Source: Legionella_C sp048541585 (GTDB lineage Bacteria > Pseudomonadota > Gammaproteobacteria > Legionellales > Legionellaceae). From it: DNA of 64,000 nucleotides. Positions 35,795 through 45,022 of this stretch are shown here, one piece after another. The first letter of the stretch is position 1. Each line of letters opens with the position of its first letter. Both the position numbers and the translations under genes were made by a program. A model generated the notes under the pieces. The model saw nothing but the letters and a program-made list of their open reading frames with translations, made no database searches and was not told where the DNA came from. Location of the stretch: contig NZ_CP183303.1 of assembly GCF_048541585.1 (NCBI RefSeq), forward strand, positions 806,001 through 870,000, read 5' to 3'.

Positions 35795-35920
35795 TATAGC
35801 ATCACCCACTAAACTTTATACTTTGTTGCAAGCTCTTACAGCTTAAGTCATGTACTTTTGTATACACTCCTTAGCCTCCTTCGCTTGCGCCTTGTCTAAA
35901 ACTTAGTGGGTGACGCTATA
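35795..35920. repeat. Palindromic repeat element D, copy 2
   Basis: This 126-base element is bounded by TATAGCATCACCCACTAAAC and, from the right, TATAGCGTCACCCACTAAGT; the inverted arms run about 27 bases with few mismatches. Relative to the copy at 26967-27056 it is reversed and carries a longer interior. It lies between hisC and the minor pilin genes. Confidence 0.7.
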
Positions 35921-35988
35921 TAACAAATATTGCTTGCCTAATAGCTGGAAAAAAAGCTATTCTTGGCGGGCAATTTCAAACCTCAATA

Positions 35989-36174
35989 ATGGATTATTAT
36001 ATGCAACGCGGATTTTCATTAATCGAAGTGCTTATTTCGTTACTTATTATTAGTACTACAATTTTGTCGCTATTTAATCAACAGTTACATCATTCCTTAT
36101 TAAGCCATGACATACTAGCAGAGTGGTCAAAGCTTATAAATGTTACCAATTTAACTGAGCAATTTTTACAATAA
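35989..36174 (+). CDS. Short PilV-like minor prepilin
   Basis: A 61-residue prepilin-like protein: leader MDYYMQRG, then FSLIEVLISLLIISTTILSL with the peptidase cleavage site G/F and Glu at +5, as in PilV-type minor pilins. Typical PilV proteins are 130-200 residues, so the globular head is almost entirely missing. No frameshifted remainder is evident in the 126 bases before the next gene, so this is either a truncated gene or a naturally minimal pilin. A second ATG (36001) would give a 4-residue leader. It precedes PilW- and PilX-like genes in the same direction. Confidence 0.7.
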   Translation: MDYYMQRGFSLIEVLISLLIISTTILSLFNQQLHHSLLSHDILAEWSKLINVTNLTEQFLQ

Positions 36175-36300
36175 ATGGGTTAGTTATATAACGTTTTAAA
36201 TAATATTTAAATTGCTTGCCTAAGTAAATGCACGGTTATTTTTAAGTAAAATAGTTATGCCTAAAAATACCAATTAGCAAACTTAAGAATTAGAAGAAAG

Positions 36301-37035
36301 ATGATTACTCAACGTGGTGTAGGTCTAATTGAATTAATGATAAGCCTATTTCTATTTTGTTTACTAATAGCTATAGCTACTCAATTTTATCTTATGAGTA
36401 AGCGTCATTATTTGACAACAGAGAAGGATTTAACACAGGCGGTTGATATGCAACTAGTTAATCAATTAATTCGCGATAGTATTAGAGCAGCAGGGTTTAC
36501 CCCATGCTTAAATATGAATTATTTAATTATGCAAGATGGGCGTGAAGGCACAAGCGCGTTGCTTAAAGCTATTGAGATTAAGGAAAACAGTTTAACCATT
36601 AGAAGAATGAGTGATGATTTTTTTACAGTTAAGCGCCAATTTGATTCACAACATTTATTAATACCAGATACAAAAGACTTAGCTAAAGGCGATATTGTCC
36701 TAATTGCTGATTGTGTTTATGGTGAAATTCATGAGTTAGATTCTATTGAGTATACTTCTTCAGGTTTATTAATCGGTTTAAAAAAACCGCTTAGTTTTAC
36801 TTATATGGCGCCTATGTATATAGGCTCTTGGTTACAAGAACAATTTTTTATCAAAACTGATAAACAAAATATAAAAAACTTATTTTACAAAATAAATCAT
36901 GCTGAGCAATTAACATCAGTTATTAATCATTTTTCTGTCAAATTATTAAAGAAAGGTAAGCACCAGTTTATTGATGTTATCTTAGGGATAGAGGATAAGG
37001 CTATGCAGTTATACACTAGAGTGCGGCTATCTTGA
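36301..37035 (+). CDS. pilW: PilW-like minor pilin assembly protein
   Basis: This is a 244-residue prepilin-like protein. The N-terminus ITQRGVGLIELMISLFLFCL has the type IV pilin hydrophobic helix with Glu at +5; the residue after the cleavage Gly is Val rather than Phe. The large head domain with DLAKGDIVLIADCVYGEI resembles PilW-family minor pilins that prime pilus assembly. Its stop overlaps the TTG start of the next gene (TTGA), indicating coupled translation. AAGAAAG before the ATG is a weak ribosome site. Confidence 0.82.
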   Translation: MITQRGVGLIELMISLFLFCLLIAIATQFYLMSKRHYLTTEKDLTQAVDMQLVNQLIRDSIRAAGFTPCLNMNYLIMQDGREGTSALLKAIEIKENSLTIRRMSDDFFTVKRQFDSQHLLIPDTKDLAKGDIVLIADCVYGEIHELDSIEYTSSGLLIGLKKPLSFTYMAPMYIGSWLQEQFFIKTDKQNIKNLFYKINHAEQLTSVINHFSVKLLKKGKHQFIDVILGIEDKAMQLYTRVRLS

Positions 37036-37550
37036 AGCAACAACAGGGCATAATTTTGCTAACTACTGCTGTTTTTCTAAGCCTAATTACCCTATTACTT
37101 TTAGCACAAATAGAGCTTGTTAACCTATCTCAAAAATCACTTAACCAGTTTATAATCCATGAGCAAGCACTACATTTTTTAGAAACAATAGCTCTGCGGG
37201 TAACCAATCAATTAAGTCAGCTTAAGCAAAACACTAGCTGTGTTACGAAAAGCCTTGAGCCAAATGACGTTATTAATAGCTTAAAGAAGCAGCAATTAGG
37301 GTGTTTAAAACTAGATAAGACGTTTACTTATCGCTATTTAGCAGAATATTTAGGGAAATTTAATTGTATAAGAATTAAACTTAAAGAAAAGACATATGCT
37401 ACCGAGCATTGGCGCTTGACTATCGCATTATTAAAGCCACAGGTTTTTATTTTGCAACTGCGAGTTGCACAAGTAACCGACTATTCTAAGGCCTGTAAAC
37501 AACCTGTTATTATAGAGTCAGGCGTTTTAAGCTGGCGCTATTTGACTTAA
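37032..37550 (+). CDS. pilX: PilX-like minor pilin assembly protein
   Basis: This 172-residue protein starts with TTG, overlapping the end of pilW by 4 bases. It opens MKQQQGIILLTTAVFLSLIT, a PilX-type N-terminus in which the glutamate at +5 is absent, as is common for PilX/GspK-like tip proteins. Four cysteines in the head (CVTK, GCLK, FNCIR, KACK) may form disulfides. PilY1, PilE and FimT genes, often found in such operons, are not next to it, so this is a minimal set. Confidence 0.75.
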   Translation: MKQQQGIILLTTAVFLSLITLLLLAQIELVNLSQKSLNQFIIHEQALHFLETIALRVTNQLSQLKQNTSCVTKSLEPNDVINSLKKQQLGCLKLDKTFTYRYLAEYLGKFNCIRIKLKEKTYATEHWRLTIALLKPQVFILQLRVAQVTDYSKACKQPVIIESGVLSWRYLT

Positions 37551-37592
37551 TTAAGTTATAATAGAATTTTTTTTGTAAAAACTGAGTTGTTC

Positions 37593-39080
37593 ATGTTCAA
37601 ATTAGTAAAAAAGTATCTATTTGGTTTAATAGTTTTTTCTAGCTCTATTATTCAGGTTTGGGCGGATGCAGAGGTCGTTTCTCTATTTCCTATAGAACAT
37701 TATAATCAGAATGTCTCCCATTGGATTAAACCGACCGATCCAAATTATAATCAACCTTTGCTAAGCCAAACTATTCAAGAGCAACGAATAGCTGAGTTTT
37801 TTGACCATTATTTTGGTAAGGCGTCACCGTGGAGTGCCGATTTTGTTAACCGATTATTACAGCAACCAGCACCTTATAATCTTCAAGCTTTTGAAAAAAG
37901 TACATTAGATGGGTTCAGTAATGAAGGTAAAGACAATAACCACATTGGCTATGGCGAAAATTTTAGACCTTACCCTAAAAAATGGGTAATGCATATTGCA
38001 GAAAATATTGATTTTGCTCAATTAGATAACCTAACTTATCAAGATAAAAATCGTGGTATTGTTATTGAAAATTTAGCAGCACGTGCTTTACCAACCACCG
38101 ATGTTCACTTTTATCATTATAAAATTCCTGGCCAAGGCTATCCTTTTGATAATTTACAACAATCAGCTCTATGGGCAGGTACACCTGTCTATATTTTGGC
38201 ACAAAGTAAAGATCATGCCTGGTCGCTTGTGTTAACACCTGAGTATATTGCTTGGGTTAAGAGTAAAGGCATTGCTCGTAGCAGCAATGATTTTGTCAGC
38301 AAATGGAAAGCACAAGCTCAAGAAAAAATGGCAGCTATTATTCGTCCCCAAACCCAATTGCTTGATAAAAAAGGCCATTTATTAATTACAAGTTATGTAG
38401 GCGCTGTATTTCCAGCGCGCCAGGTTAATGGAGAAATTCACTTACTTGTGCCAATTGCTGATCGTAATCACCATGCTTCAATAGCGCAGGCATATGCGTC
38501 TACAAAACAGGCAGCGCTAATGCCACTTAAAGCAACACCACATAATTTTGCTAAAGTCATGCATAACTTGATTGGACGGCCTTATGGTTGGGGCGGCGCT
38601 TATTTTTATAATGATTGTTCTGCTGAATTAAAAAGTTTATTTACCCCTTTTGGTATTTGGCTGCCAAGGCATTCGTCTCATCAAGTCGAAATGGGTAAGC
38701 AAGTAGATTTAAGCCCTCTGTCAGCAAAACAAAGACTTGATTACTTATTAAACCAAGGTAGACCTTTTATGACTATTATCTACATTGGTGGTCATGTAGT
38801 TTTATATATTGGTAAGGTCCTTAATCCTAACAAGCCTTCAACCTTAATGGCTATGACTTATCAGAATCTTTGGGGCCTAACACCTCGTTCAAGCGATAGA
38901 CGCGCAGTAGTGGGAGGTGCTGTATTATTTCCACTCTTGTTAGAATATCCAGAAGATGCAAGTTTAATATCGCAAGCTGATAAACCCTTTTTTCAAGTAG
39001 CTTATCTAGATGAGGCGCCTAACATAAGACAAGAATTTAACTATCTTGATATTAAGTCATTGATGACGCAGGGTAAATAG
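37593..39080 (+). CDS. SH3-domain NlpC/P60 cell-wall hydrolase
   Basis: This is an exported peptidoglycan endopeptidase of the C40 (NlpC/P60) family, expected to cut stem peptides. It has a signal peptide (KKYLFGLIVFSSSIIQVWA), an N-terminal stabilising domain, bacterial SH3-like domains (about 130-290) and the catalytic domain: Cys in YNDCSAE at about 342, preceded by GRPYGWGG, and His in IGGHVVLYIG at about 401. The 495-residue length and domain order match the SH3b1-SH3b2-NlpC family known from gammaproteobacteria. ATG 37593 is preferred; TTG 37587 would add two residues. It is a single gene, downstream of the minor pilins. Confidence 0.88.
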   Translation: MFKLVKKYLFGLIVFSSSIIQVWADAEVVSLFPIEHYNQNVSHWIKPTDPNYNQPLLSQTIQEQRIAEFFDHYFGKASPWSADFVNRLLQQPAPYNLQAFEKSTLDGFSNEGKDNNHIGYGENFRPYPKKWVMHIAENIDFAQLDNLTYQDKNRGIVIENLAARALPTTDVHFYHYKIPGQGYPFDNLQQSALWAGTPVYILAQSKDHAWSLVLTPEYIAWVKSKGIARSSNDFVSKWKAQAQEKMAAIIRPQTQLLDKKGHLLITSYVGAVFPARQVNGEIHLLVPIADRNHHASIAQAYASTKQAALMPLKATPHNFAKVMHNLIGRPYGWGGAYFYNDCSAELKSLFTPFGIWLPRHSSHQVEMGKQVDLSPLSAKQRLDYLLNQGRPFMTIIYIGGHVVLYIGKVLNPNKPSTLMAMTYQNLWGLTPRSSDRRAVVGGAVLFPLLLEYPEDASLISQADKPFFQVAYLDEAPNIRQEFNYLDIKSLMTQGK

Positions 39081-39231
39081 AGCTTAGTCAGTATAATCTA
39101 AGCTATCATAGCTTTAGGTTATGGTGTTGCCTTAAGTGATTAATATAAATAGCGATAATAAAAATAATTAAAATTGTAAAATAATTTATCAGTATGTGTT
39201 TGTCTTTAGGCAAGCACAAAATAGGTGGAGA

Positions 39232-39414
39232 TTATTTTTTTAAAGGCTGAATTGTTTTTTTGCTATCTTTTCCGCCATACCAGGAAGGCGCATCGCTAGC
39301 TGGAAAAGTTTCTTCTAATGTTTCGTCTATGATTTCTTCAGCGGTTTTGGGAGAATGCAAATCATTTTTCTGTAATCGTTGATTCTTTCTTTTTTTCAGA
39401 TGCTTCATAAGCAT
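39232..39414 (-). CDS. Small conserved protein with ETFPASD motif
   Basis: A 60-residue protein with a very basic N-terminus (KHLKKRKNQRLQK) and the segment EEIIDETLEETFPASDAPSW. That second segment is a recurring motif of short uncharacterised bacterial proteins (D-E-x-L-E-E-T-F-P-A-S-D-x-P-S-W), which supports a real gene despite the size. There is no signal peptide or membrane helix. Function unknown. Confidence 0.75.
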   Translation of the reverse strand: MLMKHLKKRKNQRLQKNDLHSPKTAEEIIDETLEETFPASDAPSWYGGKDSKKTIQPLKK

Positions 39415-39507
39415 GCCTCAGCTATAATATTTTTAATTTCCTTATGTACTAATTATAACATTCTTTGTTTATTCTTTTTTAAGCAACACTTTATTTTGAG
39501 TAATTAT

Positions 39508-40710
39508 CTAGAGAGAAGATTTATTTACTGTTGAGTTAGTTTTTAGTTTTTTCATAACTAACCATAACGGTGGTAATGCTAATAATTGAATAAATACTGA
39601 AAAAGCAACTAAAACGGGAATGGATAAATCATAAAGGATACCCATTAAAAAACTCCCTAAAAACCAAAATAATCCAAATCCGGTGTTAAAGATGCCATAA
39701 GCAGAGCCACGTTTCTCCTTAGGTACCATATTTGCTACAATAGCTCTCATTAGGGATTCATGCGCACCGACACCGGTGCTCCATAATATAATACCGATTA
39801 GCACTTGATAAAAATTACCTAAAAACACCAGGGGTGCAAAAAAGCAAGAAAAAACAGAAACAAGAATTAAAATTAAAAAACCGCGTCTATCATAAAAGTG
39901 GCCAAAAAGAGGTGCTGTTAAAGAATTAAGACCAACAGCAATAGCATAAAAAACTGGAATCCATACGGGAGATAAAAGGGCTGTTTTTTGAAGATGATAA
40001 GCAATTAATGGAAAATCCGCGAATCCCGCAGCTATCAGGGAGGCACCTAGAAGATAAATCCAAAAAGAAGAGTTCATTCCCTGAGCTTCTAAGCTGCTTT
40101 GTGGTACTTCTAATTCATGTGGCTTAGGGTAAAGCCAGCGAGCAAATAAAAGGGTTGATAAGGCAAGTAAAGCTGGAATTAAAAGGATTGCAAAACTTTC
40201 TTGATAACTGCCTTTAAAATATAATACGCTAGCAACTATTAAAGGTCCTAGCATCGCGCCAATTTGATCAATAGCTTCATGCAGCCCAAATACCCAGCCC
40301 ATCCCCATTTTTTGCCCAGCATGAGACAACATAGCATCACGCGAAGGTATACGAATTGCTCTGCCCGCACGCTCAGCAATAATCAATGTAGCTGCTACCC
40401 ACCAATGCTCTGCTAAGGCTAACAAAGGTACAACTAGTAAATTGCAAGCATAGCCAAAGATTGTAAGCCCCCAATACTTACCAGTTTTATCGGCAAGATA
40501 ACCTGAAACAAGACGCAGTGCATAGCCTATAAATTCGCCAAATCCGGCAACAAATCCCACTATTGCAGCATTTGCACCTAAGACTGCTAAATAAGGGCCG
40601 GTAATACTTCGAGCCCCTTCATAGGTCATATCAGCAAATAGACTGACTACACCAAGAAAAATAACAAATTTTAGTGCCGTTGATCTCGATAAATCCTTTG
40701 CTAAGACCAT
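39508..40710 (-). CDS. Major facilitator superfamily transporter
   Basis: This is a 12-helix MFS protein of 400 residues. The loop between helices 2 and 3 has the family A-motif variant GYLADKTGKYWG, repeated more weakly in the second half as GHFYDRRGFLI. The segment ERAGRAIRIPSRDAMLSHAG is characteristic of a subgroup of uncharacterised MFS proteins that share SLFADMTYEGARSITGPYL at the N-terminus. The substrate is unknown. It is divergent from the PAP2 gene at 40878. Confidence 0.85.
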   Translation of the reverse strand: MVLAKDLSRSTALKFVIFLGVVSLFADMTYEGARSITGPYLAVLGANAAIVGFVAGFGEFIGYALRLVSGYLADKTGKYWGLTIFGYACNLLVVPLLALAEHWWVAATLIIAERAGRAIRIPSRDAMLSHAGQKMGMGWVFGLHEAIDQIGAMLGPLIVASVLYFKGSYQESFAILLIPALLALSTLLFARWLYPKPHELEVPQSSLEAQGMNSSFWIYLLGASLIAAGFADFPLIAYHLQKTALLSPVWIPVFYAIAVGLNSLTAPLFGHFYDRRGFLILILVSVFSCFFAPLVFLGNFYQVLIGIILWSTGVGAHESLMRAIVANMVPKEKRGSAYGIFNTGFGLFWFLGSFLMGILYDLSIPVLVAFSVFIQLLALPPLWLVMKKLKTNSTVNKSSL

Positions 40711-40877
40711 ACTTTACTCAAAATAAATTATCTAATCTTTTAAGATAACTTATTAGCTGAAATGAAACAATTTTATTTGTTATTTATCAAACGTTTGTGA
40801 ATTAAAATGTAATAGATTATTGACGCTTAGGGTTTATAGCTTTTACGATAGTATTAATAAATTAAATTTGACATGAT

Positions 40878-41474
40878 ATGAATCAATTAAACTTGGCTTT
40901 ATTTTCTGAAATCAATGCAGGCGCAGATTTAAGCGGGTATCCATTGTGGTTGGCCATCTTTACGGCAAAATACCTTGTTATTTTTGTTGTTTTATTCTTA
41001 TTTGCACTATGGTTATGGGGTTCCAAAAGGGATCGCAGTGTGCTTATGCAGGCATTTAGTGCAAATTGCCTTGCACTATTTATAAATTGGATAATTGGTC
41101 TTTTCTGGTTTCATCCACGCCCCTTTATGATAGGGATAGGACATACCTATCTTATTCATGCCCCTGATAGTTCATTTCCTAGCAATCATGTGGCAGCTTT
41201 GTGTGCTATTAGTCTTGTTTTTTTATGGCGAGAACCTAAAAAACTAATAACTAGTTTATTGCTTCTTGCAACGGTTTTGGTTGCTTGGGCACGAATTTAT
41301 GTAGGCATTCACTTTCCATTTGATATGATAGGTGGCGTAGTTGTTGCACTAGTGTCAGTCGGCTTTGTAATTTATTTAACTCCTTTAATTGAACGATATT
41401 TTACGCCAATTATGGAATATATACATCGCATACTATTTACAAAAATCTTTCATCACAAGGGAACAAATAATTAA
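40878..41474 (+). CDS. BcrC-like undecaprenyl-diphosphate phosphatase (PAP2)
   Basis: This inner-membrane PAP2 enzyme of 198 residues is of the BcrC/YbjG type, which dephosphorylates undecaprenyl pyrophosphate to recycle the peptidoglycan lipid carrier. The signature blocks are FHPRPF (RP of motif 1), DSSFPSNHVAAL (motif 2, with SNH in place of SGH as in BcrC) and ARIYVGIHFPFDMIGG (motif 3). Five to six membrane helices are visible. BcrC-type enzymes also confer bacitracin tolerance. It is not adjacent to other wall genes. Confidence 0.85.
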   Translation: MNQLNLALFSEINAGADLSGYPLWLAIFTAKYLVIFVVLFLFALWLWGSKRDRSVLMQAFSANCLALFINWIIGLFWFHPRPFMIGIGHTYLIHAPDSSFPSNHVAALCAISLVFLWREPKKLITSLLLLATVLVAWARIYVGIHFPFDMIGGVVVALVSVGFVIYLTPLIERYFTPIMEYIHRILFTKIFHHKGTNN

Positions 41475-41739
41475 CTATCAGACCCTCGATAATCTAATTT
41501 ACAGTTAAGGACGTTTAGTTTGTTAAACTGATTATCCTATTCATTGCATGATTAGGCTCGCTAAATCATGCAAAAAACCAATCCTATTCTGGCCTAATAA
41601 AAAATACTTTTATTTTAGTAAATAAAATCTTAAACACGAGCCAATTTAAGCATATAAAATGCAATTTGTACTAAAATTATTCTTAAAAATAATTGTTTTC
41701 GTTAGAATCTCCGGCCAACTCTCTTAAAGGAGAATGAAT

Positions 41740-43137
41740 ATGAGCAGTGAAGTAAATAGAATTGAACATGATGGCTTTGGAGAGGTTAAAGTTCCGCAAT
41801 CAGCTTATTGGGGCAGCTCAACTCAACGAGCTAGTGAAATATTCCAAGTTAGCTGTGAAAAATTTCCGCATGAATTAATTCATATGCTTGGTATTCAGAA
41901 AAAAGCAGCCGCTTTAAGTAATATTGAGCTTGGCTTCATTGATAAGAAAATTACAAAGGCAATGCTTATGGCTATTGATGAGCTTATATCTGGCCAATAT
42001 GATGACCAATTTCCGTTAACTATCTGGCAAACTGGTTCAGGCACCCAAACAAATATGAATGCAAATGAAATCATTGCCAATCGTGCTAATGAAATTTTGG
42101 GGCATGAAAAAGGAACAAAATCACCAGTGCACCCAAATAACCATGTTAATTTAGGCCAGTCATCAAATGATACGTTTCCAACGGTCATGCGAATTGTAGC
42201 TTATCATGCAGTTATAGCATCCCTTATTCCAGCACTCCAATCGCTAAAAGCATCATTAACAGTAAAAGCTACCCAATTCCAAGGAATTGTTAAAATTGCA
42301 AGAACTCATCTCATGGATGCAGTGCCAGTTAATCTCACAATGAATTTTGAAGTTTATACAAAACAATGTGAACATAATATTGATAGACTTAAAGATTCAT
42401 TAAAGCGGGTACGAGAACTGCCACAAGGTGGTACTGCTGCAGGCTCAGGTTTAAATATGCATCCCCATTTTCCAGAAAAATTTATTAAAAATCTAAATGA
42501 GTTAACCGGGTATACTTTTTCGTCACTTAAAGTAAAGAATGAAGGTATGTCAGCGCATGACGCTTTAGTTGAGTTATCAGGTACCTTAAATGTTATTGCC
42601 ACTAGCATGATGAAAATAGCAAATGATATACGTTGGGGCGCTTCTGGGCCACGCTGTGGCATTAACGAAATTCTTTTACCTATTGATGGATTAACTTCTT
42701 CTAGTATGCCTGGAAAAGTCAACCCAACTCAGTCAGAAATGATGATTCAAATATGTGCACAAGTAATGGGTAACCATCAAACCATTACGATTGCCGGCTC
42801 AAATGGTAATTTTGAATTTTGTAATTGGAATCCAGTTATAATATACAATCTATTGCAATCTATTCGGATATTAGAGGATGGTATTAATAGTTTTAATAAA
42901 AATTGTATTGCTAAAATTGATGTAAATAGAGACGTCATTAAAGAAAAGTTGGCGAAGTCTTTAAGTTTGGTAACTGCACTTAATTTTCATATTGGTTATG
43001 ATAAGGCAAGTGAAGTTGCTGTTAAGGCGCTTAAAGAAAATATCACTATCAAAGAAGCTGCTTTGCAACTTAATTATTTAACTGCAGAACAATTTGATAA
43101 ATTAGTAGACCCGATTAAAATGGCAAATCCTTTCTAA
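41740..43137 (+). CDS. fumC: Class II fumarate hydratase
   Basis: FumC hydrates fumarate to malate in the TCA cycle without an iron-sulfur cluster. The 465 residues show the class II features: GSGTQTNMNANEIIANRA, GQSSNDTFPT, RTHLMDAVPV and the superfamily signature SSSMPGKVNPTQSE. Two ATG codons lie near the start; AAAGGAG at 41726-41732 is well placed for 41740 but too close for 41734. It is monocistronic and marks the last clearly housekeeping gene before the accessory region. Confidence 0.93.
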   Translation: MSSEVNRIEHDGFGEVKVPQSAYWGSSTQRASEIFQVSCEKFPHELIHMLGIQKKAAALSNIELGFIDKKITKAMLMAIDELISGQYDDQFPLTIWQTGSGTQTNMNANEIIANRANEILGHEKGTKSPVHPNNHVNLGQSSNDTFPTVMRIVAYHAVIASLIPALQSLKASLTVKATQFQGIVKIARTHLMDAVPVNLTMNFEVYTKQCEHNIDRLKDSLKRVRELPQGGTAAGSGLNMHPHFPEKFIKNLNELTGYTFSSLKVKNEGMSAHDALVELSGTLNVIATSMMKIANDIRWGASGPRCGINEILLPIDGLTSSSMPGKVNPTQSEMMIQICAQVMGNHQTITIAGSNGNFEFCNWNPVIIYNLLQSIRILEDGINSFNKNCIAKIDVNRDVIKEKLAKSLSLVTALNFHIGYDKASEVAVKALKENITIKEAALQLNYLTAEQFDKLVDPIKMANPF

Positions 43138-43505
43138 TTGCATAGCAATTTTATCGTAAACTTATGTGCTTGTAGCTTAATCGCTTGCTTGAGTAAGTAT
43201 TTGGTGAGTTTAGCTAATGTTAACCTTAATGTGATGCTGCAAATCAATATCTATTTATGAAAAATTTATATTATTATCAGTGTGCTACAAATATAGCTAG
43301 ACGAATGAATTTATTATCATAATAATAGACGTCTTCATCAAAATAATATGTATTATGGACGAGCCCAATGCAGATATTTATTGATGGTAAACAGCTTTAA
43401 ATCAAAATTTGTTTGCTTAAACTTGATGGCATCAAAAATTTTTTCTAATTAAAAATTGGCAACCAAGTTTGAACTACATCCTAATGACATTAAAGGGATA
43501 TTTTT
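43138..43505. other. Intergenic region between fumC and the F-box gene
   Basis: 368 AT-rich bases with no gene. A short inverted repeat TTATTATCATAATAA sits at about 43311-43325. The next gene has AAAGGGA before its ATG. Confidence 0.35.
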
Positions 43506-44765
43506 ATGCCAGAAGAAAAAACTATTTTATCAAGTCAAACTGCTCTAAACAAAACAACGCTTTTAGATGTGCCTAAGGATGTTATTGGCGTATTAGCCTC
43601 TAATTACCTTTCTCTACAAAGTATTTTTTCATTAAGATTAACCTCCAAAAAATTTGGTTTAGATGATGAATTAAACAATATAATGAATAATAAAAGATTA
43701 GCTATTGCAGTCCATGCATTTGGCAGCTTTTATTTGTGGAGAGGAAAAGTTTTTGCTGTTGGACGACCCTATAGCGGTTTAAAAGAAACTATAGAGCAAA
43801 TTCCTATACCTGGTAATGTTTCGATACGTACCATCCATGTTGGCAGTGAATATGCTATTTTTAGTGATGGGAAAAATAATTATTTTGAATTTGGTAAACA
43901 TCTCTCTTTAACTGCACTTCCCACCTATGCCGAACAAATAAGAAAGCTACAGCTTAAAGATAGTATTATTACTAAAGTTGTGACAGGTGATTACAACTAT
44001 TTTATGTGTGATAACAATGGTAAGTGGCATTCTTCAGGGCCACATCAAGCATCATTAGATTATCTTCAGGAGCAAGGTAAAAATATCACCCATATAGTTA
44101 GTAAAGATAAGCATACTTGTTTGCGCGATAATGATGGTAGGTGGTATGGATTTGGTAAAGGTGAGTTTTTTGGTGCTGAAGAAGAAGTCTATGAGCCTGT
44201 GCTTATCACATTACCCAACGAAGAAGCAATCTTGGATGTTAAGCTTGGGAAAGAAAATACTTTTCTAAAGGGAAGTAGCGGCCGATGGTTTGCTTACGGT
44301 CAAAATAGTCGTAACCAATTAGGAGCTAGTGATATTGTTTCGCAGTATTCTATTTTTGAATATAAAACGCTAGATAATCTTCCAATTGAGAAACTTATAG
44401 TGGGTGATTATCATGTTTTTGCATGCGATAAGCAAAATCAATGGTATTTTTCTGGAGCTTATATCCGATATCAAGCAAATGATACTAGGCGCCCTGTTAC
44501 AAGAGCGTGGGAATATAGTAAAATTTTTCACCCTATAAATTTACCCAACTCAAATAAAATCATTAACATCATTACCGCCACTTCACATACGTTTTACTTG
44601 GATAACCAGGGTCGCTGGTATGCCGGAGGGCCAAACATAAGTCATGATCTAATAGGTTTTAAGGAGTCTTACTTAACTTTAGAACCAAAAGAATTTAATT
44701 TCTTTGAATTAGCAAATATTGCAGATAGTGAAACTCCAGAATCGTATAATAGTTTGAGACGGTAA
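43506..44765 (+). CDS. F-box protein with seven RCC1-like repeats (candidate effector)
   Basis: This 419-residue protein has eukaryotic-type architecture. Residues 18-60 read as an F-box: LLDVPKDVIGVLASNYLSLQ then SIFSLRLTSKKFGLDDELNN, matching the L-P-x-[ED]-[IV] opening and the L-R-x-[TV]-[CS]-[KR]-x-[FW] core. The rest holds seven repeats of about 45-50 residues, each with a [GN]-x-W-[YFH]-x-x-G core (WRGKVFAVG, NNYFEFG, GKWHSSG, GRWYGFG, GRWFAYG, NQWYFSG, GRWYAGG), enough for one closed RCC1-like beta-propeller. No signal peptide or membrane helix. F-box proteins recruit host SCF ubiquitin ligases through Skp1, and an RCC1 propeller can bind substrate or GTPases. Translocation into the host is inferred from architecture and the effector-rich neighbourhood. 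Confidence 0.78.
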   Translation: MPEEKTILSSQTALNKTTLLDVPKDVIGVLASNYLSLQSIFSLRLTSKKFGLDDELNNIMNNKRLAIAVHAFGSFYLWRGKVFAVGRPYSGLKETIEQIPIPGNVSIRTIHVGSEYAIFSDGKNNYFEFGKHLSLTALPTYAEQIRKLQLKDSIITKVVTGDYNYFMCDNNGKWHSSGPHQASLDYLQEQGKNITHIVSKDKHTCLRDNDGRWYGFGKGEFFGAEEEVYEPVLITLPNEEAILDVKLGKENTFLKGSSGRWFAYGQNSRNQLGASDIVSQYSIFEYKTLDNLPIEKLIVGDYHVFACDKQNQWYFSGAYIRYQANDTRRPVTRAWEYSKIFHPINLPNSNKIINIITATSHTFYLDNQGRWYAGGPNISHDLIGFKESYLTLEPKEFNFFELANIADSETPESYNSLRR

Positions 44766-45022
44766 ATTATTCTTTTTCATTTTCCTGGATTATTAATTTT
44801 TTCTGATAGCTAATAAGAGTGCTTCACTAAAATGATTTAATATGCTTACTATAATATTTTCAGCTAGTATAGCCTTAATGAATTACGGGTTAATTAAAGT
44901 CAATTTATTAACCTATAATTTTTTGTAAGTTACATCTTAATTTGAATGAATAGAATTTTTCTTACAATGTATAAATTTTTTTGTGGCTAAGTTATGATAT
45001 ATGATTTCAATAAAGAAGTAGT

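Noticed and set aside
41478..41515. Possible fragment of element E (GACCCTCGATAATCTAATTTACAG)
   Set aside because: It shares about 20 loosely matching bases with the element's left end but no inverted partner; chance similarity in AT-rich DNA cannot be excluded.
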